Source of the DNA: Nocardioides faecalis | GTDB taxonomy: Bacteria > Actinomycetota > Actinomycetes > Propionibacteriales > Nocardioidaceae | NCBI RefSeq assembly: GCF_018388425.1 | Contig: NZ_CP074406.1 | Coordinates: forward strand, 248,001-312,000 | Length of the DNA: 64,000 nt | Reading direction: 5' to 3' | Shown: in pieces, positions 40,741 to 48,514 of the stretch | How positions within the stretch are numbered: the first letter of the stretch is position 1 | Layout: every line of letters starts with the position of its first letter | Position numbers and translations under genes: made by a program | The notes under the pieces: model-generated | Told to the model about the DNA's origin: nothing | Seen by the model: the letters and a program-made list of their open reading frames with translations, nothing else | Database searches by the model: none

Positions 40741-41935
40741 GCGGCAGCAGGGGGTCCAGGACGTCGCGACGATCGACCCGCTCACCTTCCGCAACGCGCT
40801 CGGGCACTACCCGACCGGCGTAGCGCTCATCACCGCCACCCTCGACGACGGCGAGCTCGTGGGCATGGTCGTGGGCACCTTCACCTCGGTGTCGATGGAC
40901 CCGCCGCTGGTGGCGTTCCTGCCGGCTCGCGACTCGCGGACCTTCGCCAAGCTGCGCGAGGCGTCGACCTTCTGCGTGAACGTGCTGGCCGCCGACCAGG
41001 CCGACCTCGTCGGCTCCTGGCGGGGCACGGAGTCCTTCGCGGACGTCGCCTGGCGCCCGTCCCCGTCGGGCGCGCCGATCCTCGCCGACTCGGTCACCTG
41101 GATCGACTGCGACTACCACCAGATCGTCGACGCCGGCGACCACTACTTCGTCCTCGGCGAGGTGCGCTCGTTGGAGGTGCAGCGGCCGACGTGCCCGCTG
41201 CTGTTCTTCCAGGGCGGCTTCGGCGGCTTCGCCCCGTCCTCGTTCCTCGCTCCCGCAGACCACGACCTGATCCGGGCGGCTCGGCTGAGCGAGGTGGCGA
41301 TGGAGCCGCTGGCGACCCTGGCCCGCGAGGTCGGCGCCGACGTCTCGCTGCTCGCCCTGGTCGGGGAGCACGACGTCGTCATCGGCACGGAGCGCGGCGC
41401 GGCCAGCCGGACCTTCGTCGAGATCGGGCTGCGGCTGCCCAGCGTGCCGCCCGCCGGCGCGGTCTACCTCGACCCCGCCGACGAGGCGGACCGGACCCGG
41501 TGGCTGGGCCGCCTGGGCCGGACCGAGGAGGGCATCCGGGAGCGTTGCGCCGAACTGGCGGACAAGGTCGCCGAGCAGGGCTACTCGCTCTCGCTGGTGG
41601 GACGCGGCCCCGACCAGGAGACCTGGCAGGACGTGACCCGCTACATCCACGGTGAGCCCACCCCGCACCGGCGCCGCCAGGTGCTGACGATGCACCTGGA
41701 GCACCTCGACTACTACGAGCCCGACCTCGTGGACACCGAGCGGTACGACGTGCGCTCGATCACCGCCGCGGTGCCCGACATCGGCGGCCCCCGGCTGTCG
41801 GTCCGGCTCTCCTCCCCGCCCACCGGCGCCAGCGGCGCCACCGTGGCGGAGTGGGGCCGGCTGGTGCGCCGCCGGGCCGACGAGGTCGCCGACCTCGTCC
41901 AGGCCCGCTTCGGCGACCTCACCGTCCTCGACTGA
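40733..41935 (+). CDS. Flavin reductase fused to an IclR-like effector-binding domain
   Basis: A 400-residue protein. Residues about 12-168 are an FMN-binding split-barrel flavin reductase of the HsaB/HpaC class ('FRNALGHYPTGVALITA', 'GMVVGTFTSVSMDPPLVAFLPA', 'CDYHQIVDAGDHYFVLGEVRSLEVQR', 'PLLFFQGGFGGF'). Residues about 190-290 resemble the ligand-binding domain of IclR regulators ('LAREVGADVSLLALVGEHDVVIGTE', 'VEIGLRLPSVPPAGAVYLD', 'ELADKVAEQGYSLSL'), without a DNA-binding winged helix. Standard HsaB-like reductases have about 160-190 residues. The reductase of Acinetobacter 4-hydroxyphenylacetate hydroxylase carries a MarR-like domain that gates activity by substrate; a similar ligand-gated supply of reduced flavin is inferred here. 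Confidence 0.85.
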   Translation: MSERQQGVQDVATIDPLTFRNALGHYPTGVALITATLDDGELVGMVVGTFTSVSMDPPLVAFLPARDSRTFAKLREASTFCVNVLAADQADLVGSWRGTESFADVAWRPSPSGAPILADSVTWIDCDYHQIVDAGDHYFVLGEVRSLEVQRPTCPLLFFQGGFGGFAPSSFLAPADHDLIRAARLSEVAMEPLATLAREVGADVSLLALVGEHDVVIGTERGAASRTFVEIGLRLPSVPPAGAVYLDPADEADRTRWLGRLGRTEEGIRERCAELADKVAEQGYSLSLVGRGPDQETWQDVTRYIHGEPTPHRRRQVLTMHLEHLDYYEPDLVDTERYDVRSITAAVPDIGGPRLSVRLSSPPTGASGATVAEWGRLVRRRADEVADLVQARFGDLTVLD

Positions 41936-41978
41936 CGTCCCCGTGCCCGGCACAACCCACGACCCAGCAGGAGCAGAC

Positions 41979-42857
41979 ATGACCGCACGCGTCACCGCCC
42001 TCGGCTACATCCAGTTCACCGCCACCGACCTCGACCTGTGGGAGGAGTGGGGTCAGCGCGTCCTCGGCCTGATGGCCGTGCGGGAGGCCGAGGACCGGCT
42101 GCGTTTCCGGATCGACGAGAAGAGCTACCGTCTCGAGATCCGGGCCGGCGAGTCCGGCGGCGTGACCGCCGTCGGCTGGGAGACCAAGGGCCCCGACGAG
42201 CTCGCCGAGCTCGCCCAGCGGCTCGAGGCCGCCGGCTACGAGGTCACCCGGCCGGGGCCGGAGGTCGCCAAGGAGCGTCAGGTCAGCGACCTGATCCGGT
42301 TCCGCGACCCCGACGACTGCTACGACCACGAGATCTTCTGGGGCCTGGGCACCGCCGCGCAGCGCTTCGCCTCCCCGATCGGCGCGGAGTTCGTCGCCGG
42401 CACCGAGGGCCTGGGCCACGTGCTGCAGGTGGTGAAGGACCGCGAGGTCTACGAGCGGTTGTTCATGGACGTGCTGGGCTTCCGGCTCTCCGACCACATC
42501 GACCTGACGCCGGACCTCTACGCGACATTCCTGCACTGCAACCCGCGCCACCACTCCTACGCGTTCACCCCGCAGATCCCGGGCCGTCCGCTCGGCGTCG
42601 GCCACTTCATGCTCGAGGTGACCGACCTCGACGTGATCGGCCGGGCGCTGGAGCACATCGAGGAGGAGCCGGAGCGGCTGCTGAAGACCTTCGGGCGGCA
42701 CAGCAACGACCGGATGACCAGCTTCTACCTGATCACCCCCTCGAACGTGGGCCTGGAGTTCGGCACCGGCGGGATCAAGATCGACGACGAGACCTGGACG
42801 CCGACGCGCTACGACACCGCCCACTTCTGGGGCCACCACAGCGTCGACCACCACTGA
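41979..42857 (+). CDS. Type I extradiol ring-cleavage dioxygenase (BphC/HsaC-like)
   Basis: A 292-residue two-domain VOC dioxygenase. ATG 41979 follows CAGGAG. The iron ligands expected for BphC (146, 210, 260) are found as His147, His209 and Glu260. The second-shell segment 'CNPRHHSYAF' (His191/192) and the fingerprint 'GRHSNDRMTSFYLITPSNVG' are present. It should open a catechol next to the hydroxyls to give a coloured 2-hydroxy-6-oxo-dienoate. It is the first of four tightly spaced genes followed by HsaA-like gene 2 and two hydrolases. Confidence 0.94.
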   Translation: MTARVTALGYIQFTATDLDLWEEWGQRVLGLMAVREAEDRLRFRIDEKSYRLEIRAGESGGVTAVGWETKGPDELAELAQRLEAAGYEVTRPGPEVAKERQVSDLIRFRDPDDCYDHEIFWGLGTAAQRFASPIGAEFVAGTEGLGHVLQVVKDREVYERLFMDVLGFRLSDHIDLTPDLYATFLHCNPRHHSYAFTPQIPGRPLGVGHFMLEVTDLDVIGRALEHIEEEPERLLKTFGRHSNDRMTSFYLITPSNVGLEFGTGGIKIDDETWTPTRYDTAHFWGHHSVDHH

Positions 42858-42892
42858 GCAGTCCCCCCAGCACCTCCTCGAAAGGAACACCA

Positions 42893-44059
42893 ATGAACGC
42901 CGTGCTTGACCGCATCGTCGAGCTCGCCGACGCGCTGGAGGCGGACGCCCCCGTGTCGGAGGAGCTGGGCCGGCTCACCGACCAGATCGCCGCCCAGGTG
43001 CGCGCGACCGGGGTCGTCCGGATGCTGCAGCCCAAGGACTTCGGCGGCTTCGAGTCGCACCCGACCGACTTCATGCGCGCCGTGTTCGAGATCGGCCGGC
43101 ACAACGGCGGCGCCGGCTGGGTCGCCGGGGTCGTCGGGGTGCACCCGCACGAGCTCGCCCAGGGCGACACCCGGATGCAGCAGGAGATCTGGGGCGAGGA
43201 CCCCGACACCTGGGTGGCGTCGCCGTACGCCCCGATCGGCCGTGCCCGCCCCGTCGAGGGTGGCTACATCTTCAACGGCCGCTGGCCCTTCTCCTCCGGC
43301 ACCGACCACTGCCAGTGGGTGATGATCGGCGGCCTGATCACCGACCAGGAGGGCAACGTCGCGGACCGCGAGCCGATCCACTTCGTGCTCCCCCGCGCCG
43401 ACTACGAGATCGTCCACGACTCCTGGGACGTGATGGGCCTGCGCAGCACCGGCTCCAAGGACATCGTCGTCAAGGACGCGTTCGTGCCCGAGCACCGGCT
43501 GATCCGGACCAACCCGGTCACCGACGGCAGCGCCGAGCTGCCGGCCGAGCGTGACATCCCGCTCTACCGGCTGCCGCGCAACGTCGTGTTCTCCGGCGCG
43601 ATCACCACCGCGACGATCGCGCTCGCCCAGGGCACCCTCGACGCCTACGTCGCGTGGACGCGCAAGCGCAGCAGCCGGTTCGGCTCGGCCAGCACCGACC
43701 CGTTCCAGCTCTCCGCGCTGGGGCCGGCGGCCGCCGACATCGACGCCAGCCTGCGCCACGTGCTCGCCGACATGGACCGTGCCTTCGACATCGTCTCCTC
43801 CGGTCGTCTGCTCACCCTGGGCGAGCGGGCGGAGATCCGGCGCAACCAGGTGGCCGCCTCGCACCGGGCCGCCGAGGCAGCGGACCAGGTGTTCAAGGTC
43901 AGCGGCGGCTCGCAGATCCACTTCGCGAACCCGATGCAGCGGATGTGGCGCGACTGCCAGTCGGCGCTGCACCACGTGCAGAACTACTCCGGCCCCCTGT
44001 TCCAGGCCTACGGCATGGACTTCTTCGGCGGCGAGATGCCCGCGGCGGTCAAGGTCTGA
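42893..44059 (+). CDS. HsaA-like flavin-dependent monooxygenase, oxygenase component (2)
   Basis: A 388-residue oxygenase, start ATG 42893 with AAAGGAA upstream. It is a close paralogue of the gene at 34878-36050: shared 'RMLQPK', 'GAGWVAGVVGVH'/'SAGWVAGVVGVH', 'GRWPFSSGTDHCQW' and 'STGSKDIVVKDAF'/'GTGSKDILIKDAF'. Differences cluster in the substrate-pocket region (residues 200-240) and the C-terminus ('FFGGEMPAAVKV'), so the two may act on different phenols. Its operon position beside the dioxygenase makes it the likely catechol-forming enzyme, using reduced flavin from the IclR-fused reductase. Confidence 0.91.
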   Translation: MNAVLDRIVELADALEADAPVSEELGRLTDQIAAQVRATGVVRMLQPKDFGGFESHPTDFMRAVFEIGRHNGGAGWVAGVVGVHPHELAQGDTRMQQEIWGEDPDTWVASPYAPIGRARPVEGGYIFNGRWPFSSGTDHCQWVMIGGLITDQEGNVADREPIHFVLPRADYEIVHDSWDVMGLRSTGSKDIVVKDAFVPEHRLIRTNPVTDGSAELPAERDIPLYRLPRNVVFSGAITTATIALAQGTLDAYVAWTRKRSSRFGSASTDPFQLSALGPAAADIDASLRHVLADMDRAFDIVSSGRLLTLGERAEIRRNQVAASHRAAEAADQVFKVSGGSQIHFANPMQRMWRDCQSALHHVQNYSGPLFQAYGMDFFGGEMPAAVKV

Positions 44060-44931
44060 TGCCCGAGCTGACCCCCGAGTCGACCTCCCGCACCCTCACG
44101 ATCGACGGCGCCCGCCTCCACTACCACGAGGCGGGCACCGGCCCCGAGGTCCTGCTGTGCATCCACGGCGGGGCGCCCGGGGCATCGGGCTGGGGCAACT
44201 TCGGCACCAACCTCGCCGAGCTGTCCCAGCACGCTCGGGTCCTGGTCGTGGACCTGCCCGGCTACGGCGGCTCCGACCCGATCGAGCTCAAGGGCGGCAA
44301 GTACGCGCCGTACGCCGACCGCTTCGCCACCATGCTCGGTGAGCTCGGCATCGAGCGCGCGACCGTGGTCGGCCTGGCCACCGGCGGCGCGGTGGCCATC
44401 GCGATGGCGCTGCGCCACCCCGAGCGGGTCTCTCGCCTGGCGCTGGTCTCCAGCGCGGGCGGCGTGCCGCTGTTCTCCACCATGCCCTCGGAGGGCCAGC
44501 GCGCGATCCGCTCCTACTACGCCGGCAGCGGTCCGTCGCGGGAGAAGATGCGGGCCTACCTCGAGCTGATGATGTTCGACAAGAGCCTCGTCACCGACGA
44601 GCTCGTCGAGGAGCGCTACGCCGAGTCCGTGGCCGGCGGCGAGGAGCGGCGCGCCGGTGCCGAGTCGGCCGGGGTCCCCGCCGAGCCGCTGTGGACCGAG
44701 CTCGGCAAGATCGCCGTACCGACCCTGATCGTGTGGGGCACCGAGAACAAGGTGCAGGGCTACGACAACGCACTGTTCCTGCTCAAGCAGATCCCCGACG
44801 CCCAGCTGCACCTGTTCAAGAAGACCGGCCTGTGGGTGCCCTACGAGCGCGGACCGCAGTTCAACCGCCTGATCGCCGGCTTCCTCGCCGACACCGCAGG
44901 CGGCGCGGCCGCCGCGAAGGAGGCCGTGTGA
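44059..44931 (+). CDS. Alpha/beta-hydrolase-fold protein lacking the catalytic triad
   Basis: A 290-residue protein clearly homologous to the meta-cleavage hydrolases around it ('LLCIHGGAPGASGWGNFGTN', 'VVDLPGYGGSDPI', 'PQFNRLIAGFLA'). All three catalytic positions are changed: the nucleophile elbow reads Gly-Leu-Ala-Thr-Gly-Gly (Ala107 for Ser), the acid position reads Gly-Thr-Glu-Asn (Asn230 for Asp), and the Gly-His-Trp motif reads Gly-Leu-Trp (Leu258 for His). The frame is intact and the gene overlaps both neighbours (TGATG and GTGA), so it is not a decayed pseudogene. Hydrolysis is not expected; a structural, regulatory or new catalytic role is inferred. Confidence 0.88.
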   Translation: MPELTPESTSRTLTIDGARLHYHEAGTGPEVLLCIHGGAPGASGWGNFGTNLAELSQHARVLVVDLPGYGGSDPIELKGGKYAPYADRFATMLGELGIERATVVGLATGGAVAIAMALRHPERVSRLALVSSAGGVPLFSTMPSEGQRAIRSYYAGSGPSREKMRAYLELMMFDKSLVTDELVEERYAESVAGGEERRAGAESAGVPAEPLWTELGKIAVPTLIVWGTENKVQGYDNALFLLKQIPDAQLHLFKKTGLWVPYERGPQFNRLIAGFLADTAGGAAAAKEAV

Positions 44932-45794
44932 GCACCGCGATCCCGGACTACAGCACCGACCCGTTCTTCGGGCTGGCCGACGAGTGGCTCGAGACCGCGC
45001 CCGGTGAGCTGACCCACTACCACGACGTGGGCCAGGGCGAGCCGGTGCTGTTCCTGCACGGCTCCGGCACCGGCGTCACCGCGGCGGCCAACTGGTGGCT
45101 GAACCTGCCCGCGCTGTCCGCGCAGGTGCGCTGCATCGCGATCGACTCCATCGGCTACGGCCAGACCGTGGTCGCGCCCGGCACCGAGTACGGCATCCGC
45201 GAGTGGGTGCGGCACGCGGTGCGGGTGCTCGACGCGCTGGGCATCGAGAAGACCTGGATCGTCGGCAACTCCCTCGGCGGCTGGCTGGCCTTCCAGTTCG
45301 CCATCGACTTCCCCGAGCGCCTGCTCGGCATCGTGTCGATGGGCACCGGCGGAGCGAAGCTGACCAAGGCGTTGGCCGGGCACTCCAACCCGGTGCTCAC
45401 CGAGGCCGGCATCCGCAAGACGCTCGAGACCTTCGTCGTGGACAAGACCCTGGTCACCGACGAGCTGGTCACGCTGCGCTACCACTCCGCGCTCAACGAC
45501 ACCGCGAGCGACCGGCTCGCCGAGGTCGTCGCGGCCCGGGACCGCGACCGGGAAGCACTGCCGCTGGACTTCGACGTGCTCTCGCGCCTCGAGGTCCCGG
45601 TGCTGCTCATCCACGGCGTGCAGGACGTGGTGATCCCGGTGTCGCGGACCTGGGAGCTGCTCGGTGTGCTGCCGCACGCCGACGCGCACATCTTCAGCCA
45701 GTGCGGCCACTGGTCGCAGGTGGAGCGGGCCGAGGAGTTCAACCGGGTGGTCCTCGCCTGGCTCGAGCAGCGCGGGGCCACCTCCTCGTCCTGA
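44928..45794 (+). CDS. Alpha/beta hydrolase, HsaD/BphD-like meta-cleavage product hydrolase (2)
   Basis: A 288-residue hydrolase starting at GTG 44928 in the stop of the triad-less paralogue. The triad is complete: Ser in 'VGNSLGGWLAFQF', Asp in 'LIHGVQDVVIPVS' and His in 'SQCGHWSQVERAEEFN'. The oxyanion motif is 'FLHGSGTGVTAAANWW'. It should cleave the ring-fission product formed by the dioxygenase encoded three genes upstream. Last gene of the importer/reductase/dioxygenase run, followed by a hairpin terminator. Confidence 0.92.
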   Translation: MSTAIPDYSTDPFFGLADEWLETAPGELTHYHDVGQGEPVLFLHGSGTGVTAAANWWLNLPALSAQVRCIAIDSIGYGQTVVAPGTEYGIREWVRHAVRVLDALGIEKTWIVGNSLGGWLAFQFAIDFPERLLGIVSMGTGGAKLTKALAGHSNPVLTEAGIRKTLETFVVDKTLVTDELVTLRYHSALNDTASDRLAEVVAARDRDREALPLDFDVLSRLEVPVLLIHGVQDVVIPVSRTWELLGVLPHADAHIFSQCGHWSQVERAEEFNRVVLAWLEQRGATSSS

Positions 45795-45805
45795 GCAGCC
45801 GACAC

Positions 45806-45846
45806 GGAAAGCGTCCTGGTCCGCCACCGCGGGCCAGGACGCTTCC
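45806..45846. terminator. Hairpin terminator between convergent genes
   Basis: Bases 45806-45824 pair with 45829-45846 (about 18 bp with one mismatch and one bulge, 4-base loop CACC). It lies between the hydrolase gene and the convergent IclR gene and could serve both. Confidence 0.75.
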
Positions 45847-45901
45847 TCGTTCCCAGGGGTGTCCTGAGCGCCTGGCCCAGGGGCGCCCCCCGGGGGGGCG
45901 G

Positions 45902-46693
45902 TCAGAGGCGGGTGCGGGCCAGCGTGCTGGACAGTGCCGCCGCGGTGGCGCGGAGCGCGGTCTCGTGCAGCTCGGGGCGGAACCGGCCGACCGGACCGGT
46001 GATGCTGATCGCCGCGAGCGCGGTGCGCCCGTCGGGGTCCAGCACCGGCGCGGAGATGCACAGCAGGCCGATCGTGGACTCCTCGCGCTCGTAGGCGACG
46101 CCGGTCTCCAGGGTCCGCTCGAGCTGCTGGCGGAGCAGGCCGGGGGCCACGACCGTCTGCGGCGTACGACGTGCCAGCGGGCCGGAGAGCACGGCGGTGC
46201 GCACCTCGGACGGGGCGTGGGCGAGCAGCGCCTTGCCGATCGCGGTGCAGTGCATCGGCATCCGGCCGCCGGCACGGGAGGGGCTGCGGGCCTGCCGGTG
46301 CCCGCCGATCTTGGCGATGTAGACGACCTCGGTGCCCTCCTGCACGCCGAGGTGCACGGTCTCGTGGGTGCGCTCGTAGAGCTCCTGCAGGAAAGGCATC
46401 GCCACCTCCAGCAGGGTGCGCTCGGTGGCGGCGCGCATGCCGAGCTCGAACAGCCCGCCGGCGAGCCGGTAGCCGTGCTCGGTCTTCTCCAGCAGCCGGT
46501 GCCGGACCAGGTCGCCGGCGACGCGGTGCACGGTCGGCTTGGCCAGCCCGGTGCGCCGGGCGAGCTCGGCCAGCGGGAGGATCCGGTCGTCGGCGCCGAA
46601 GGCGCGCAGGATCGCCACGGCCTTGCCCAGCACCGTGTCGAGGTCGTTGGGTGCCAGTGCGTCGTCCCGGTCGCGGTCCACACCCAGAACCAT
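45902..46693 (-). CDS. IclR family transcriptional regulator (C)
   Basis: A 263-residue regulator. ATG 46693 is chosen since upstream in-frame starts would place the N-terminus inside the divergent hydratase gene. The winged helix contains 'LAELARRTGLAKPTVHRVAGDL', and the effector domain 'ERTHETVHLGVQEGTEVVYIAKI', 'MPMHCTAIGKALLAHAP' and 'YEREESTIGLLCISAPVLDPDG'. This is a full, typical IclR protein. It diverges from the hydratase/acetaldehyde dehydrogenase/aldolase operon across a 58-bp gap with an AGTGGAAC motif and most likely regulates it. Confidence 0.91.
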   Translation of the reverse strand: MVLGVDRDRDDALAPNDLDTVLGKAVAILRAFGADDRILPLAELARRTGLAKPTVHRVAGDLVRHRLLEKTEHGYRLAGGLFELGMRAATERTLLEVAMPFLQELYERTHETVHLGVQEGTEVVYIAKIGGHRQARSPSRAGGRMPMHCTAIGKALLAHAPSEVRTAVLSGPLARRTPQTVVAPGLLRQQLERTLETGVAYEREESTIGLLCISAPVLDPDGRTALAAISITGPVGRFRPELHETALRATAAALSSTLARTRL

Positions 46694-46700
46694 ATCGGTG

Positions 46701-46708
46701 AGTGGAAC
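46701..46708. promoter_or_regulatory. AGTGGAAC motif in the IclR-C/hydratase divergent gap
   Basis: AGTGGAAC lies 7 bp from the regulator start and 43 bp from the hydratase start. The same octamer occurs at 31847-31854 and variants at 30251, 37083 and 52298, all in promoter gaps. Its role is inferred from this distribution. Confidence 0.45.
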
Positions 46709-46751
46709 GCCGGGCTGTGCCGAGCAGGTCACCGGCACCGACAGTGGTGCC

Positions 46752-47561
46752 ATGACCTCCCCCACCATCGATCTCGACGCCGCGGTGCGTGAGGCGGCCG
46801 ACCGGCTCCTGGCCGCCGCCGCCGAGCACCGTCCGTGCGCGCCGGTGCGCGACCTGATCGGCGCCTCCGACATCAACCTCGCCTACGCCGTGCAGCAGCG
46901 GGTGAACGAGACCCGCATCGCCGCCGGTGCCCGCGTGGTCGGCCGCAAGATCGGCCTGACGTCGAAGGCCGTGCAGGCCCAGCTCGGCGTCGACCAGCCC
47001 GACCTCGGCGTCCTCTTCGACGACATGGAGTACGACGCCTCCGCCCCCGTGCACGACCCGCGGCTGATCCAGCCCAAGGCCGAGGCCGAGATCGCCTTCG
47101 TCCTCGGCGCCGACCTCGCCGAGGGCGAGCTCGACCTGGACCAGGTCCGCGCCGCGATCGAGTACGCCGTCGTCGCGCTGGAGATCTGCGACAGCCGGAT
47201 CGCCGACTGGGACATCAAGTTCGGCGACACCGTGGCGGACAACGCCTCCGCCGGCGGCTACGTGCTGGGCACCGAGCGCCGCACCCTGGCCGAGTTCAGC
47301 CCGGTCGAGGCCGAGATGCGGATGAGCGTCACCGGCCAGGAGGACTCGGTCGGCAACGGCGCGGCCTGCCTGGGCGACCCGCTGCTCGCCGTGCAGTGGC
47401 TGGCCAGTGCCGCCCGCGACCTGGGCGAGCCGCTGCAGGCCGGCCAGGTCATCCTGTCCGGCGCGCTCGGCCCGATGCGGCCGATCGGCCCCGGTGCCGA
47501 GGTTCACGTCGCCATCACCGGCCTCGGTGAGCTGTCGATCCGCATGAGTGAGGAGTCCTGA
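46752..47561 (+). CDS. 2-hydroxypenta-2,4-dienoate hydratase (HsaE/MhpD-like)
   Basis: A 269-residue hydratase of the fumarylacetoacetate-hydrolase-related family. Landmarks: '[28 protein letters not shown]' (split over the usual N-terminal helix and Lys motif), '[11 protein letters not shown]', metal-binding '[14 protein letters not shown]', '[23 protein letters not shown]' and '[16 protein letters not shown]'. It adds water to 2-hydroxypenta-2,4-dienoate to give 4-hydroxy-2-oxovalerate (or the C6 homologue). First gene of the lower-pathway operon; its stop overlaps the dehydrogenase start (TGATG). Confidence 0.93.
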   Translation: MTSPTIDLDAAVREAADRLLAAAAEHRPCAPVRDLIGASDINLAYAVQQRVNETRIAAGARVVGRKIGLTSKAVQAQLGVDQPDLGVLFDDMEYDASAPVHDPRLIQPKAEAEIAFVLGADLAEGELDLDQVRAAIEYAVVALEICDSRIADWDIKFGDTVADNASAGGYVLGTERRTLAEFSPVEAEMRMSVTGQEDSVGNGAACLGDPLLAVQWLASAARDLGEPLQAGQVILSGALGPMRPIGPGAEVHVAITGLGELSIRMSEES

Positions 47562-48514
47562 TGAGCACCACGAAGACCAAGGTGGCGATCATCGGGTCGG
47601 GCAACATCGGCACCGACCTGATGATCAAGATCCAGCAGACGGCCCAGCACGTCGAGATCGCGGCGATGGTCGGCATCGACCCCGCCTCCGACGGCCTGGC
47701 CCGCGCCCGCGACCTCGGCGTCGCGACCACCCACGAGGGGGTCGAGGGCCTGGTCGCGATGCCGGAGTTCGCCGACATCGAGATCGTCTTCGACGCCACC
47801 TCCGCCAAGGCGCACGTGCACAACGACGCGCTGCTGCGCCCGCTGGGCAAGCGGCTGATCGACCTCACCCCGGCGGCCGTGGGCCCCTACGTGATCCCCG
47901 CGGTCAACATCGAGGAGCACCTCGACGCGCCGAACGTCAACATGGTCACCTGCGGCGGCCAGGCCACCATCCCGGTGGTCGCCGCGATCTCGCGCGTCGT
48001 CGACGTCGAGTACGCCGAGATCGTCGCCTCGATCGCCTCGAAGTCCGCCGGCCCGGGCACCCGCGCCAACATCGACGAGTTCACCGAGACCACCTCCGCG
48101 GCGATCACGCAGGTCGGTGGCGCCAAGCGCGGCAAGGCGGTGATCATCCTCAACCCGGCCGAGCCGCCGCTGATGATGCGTGACACCGTCTTCGCCCTGG
48201 TCAACGCCCCCGATGCGGACACCCACGAGCAGATCCGTGCCAGCGTGGAGAAGATGGTCGCCGACGTGGCCGCCTACGTGCCCGGCTACAAGCTGGTCCA
48301 GCAGGTGCAGATCACCGAGATCCCCGCCGACTCCCCGGTCGAGACGCTCCTCGTCGAGGGCGCCGAGCGTCCGACCCACCAGGTGTCGGTGTTCCTCCAG
48401 GTCACCGGCGCCGGCCACTACCTGCCGGCGTACGCCGGGAACCTCGACATCATGACCTCGGCCGGCCTGCAGGTCGCCGAGCGCATCGCCGCCGCGAAGG
48501 AGACCGCCCAGTGA
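47561..48514 (+). CDS. Acetaldehyde dehydrogenase (acetylating), HsaG/DmpF-like
   Basis: A 317-residue enzyme. The NAD motif '[15 protein letters not shown]' is at the N-terminus and the catalytic Cys131 lies in '[16 protein letters not shown]'. Members convert acetaldehyde or propionaldehyde, CoA and NAD+ to acyl-CoA, and form a channelled complex with the aldolase encoded next. It overlaps that gene by four bases (GTGA), consistent with equal amounts of both subunits. Confidence 0.95.
   Translation: MSTTKTKVAIIGSGNIGTDLMIKIQQTAQHVEIAAMVGIDPASDGLARARDLGVATTHEGVEGLVAMPEFADIEIVFDATSAKAHVHNDALLRPLGKRLIDLTPAAVGPYVIPAVNIEEHLDAPNVNMVTCGGQATIPVVAAISRVVDVEYAEIVASIASKSAGPGTRANIDEFTETTSAAITQVGGAKRGKAVIILNPAEPPLMMRDTVFALVNAPDADTHEQIRASVEKMVADVAAYVPGYKLVQQVQITEIPADSPVETLLVEGAERPTHQVSVFLQVTGAGHYLPAYAGNLDIMTSAGLQVAERIAAAKETAQ

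Noticed and set aside
44059..44931. Calling the triad-less hydrolase a pseudogene
   Set aside because: The frame is full length, coupled to both neighbours and otherwise well conserved; only the catalytic positions are changed, so it is listed as a CDS.
44841..47507. An 888-codon minus-strand frame across hydrolase, terminator and hydratase
   Set aside because: It crosses the hairpin terminator and lies antisense or out of frame to three well-supported genes, including IclR C; no domain was recognised.
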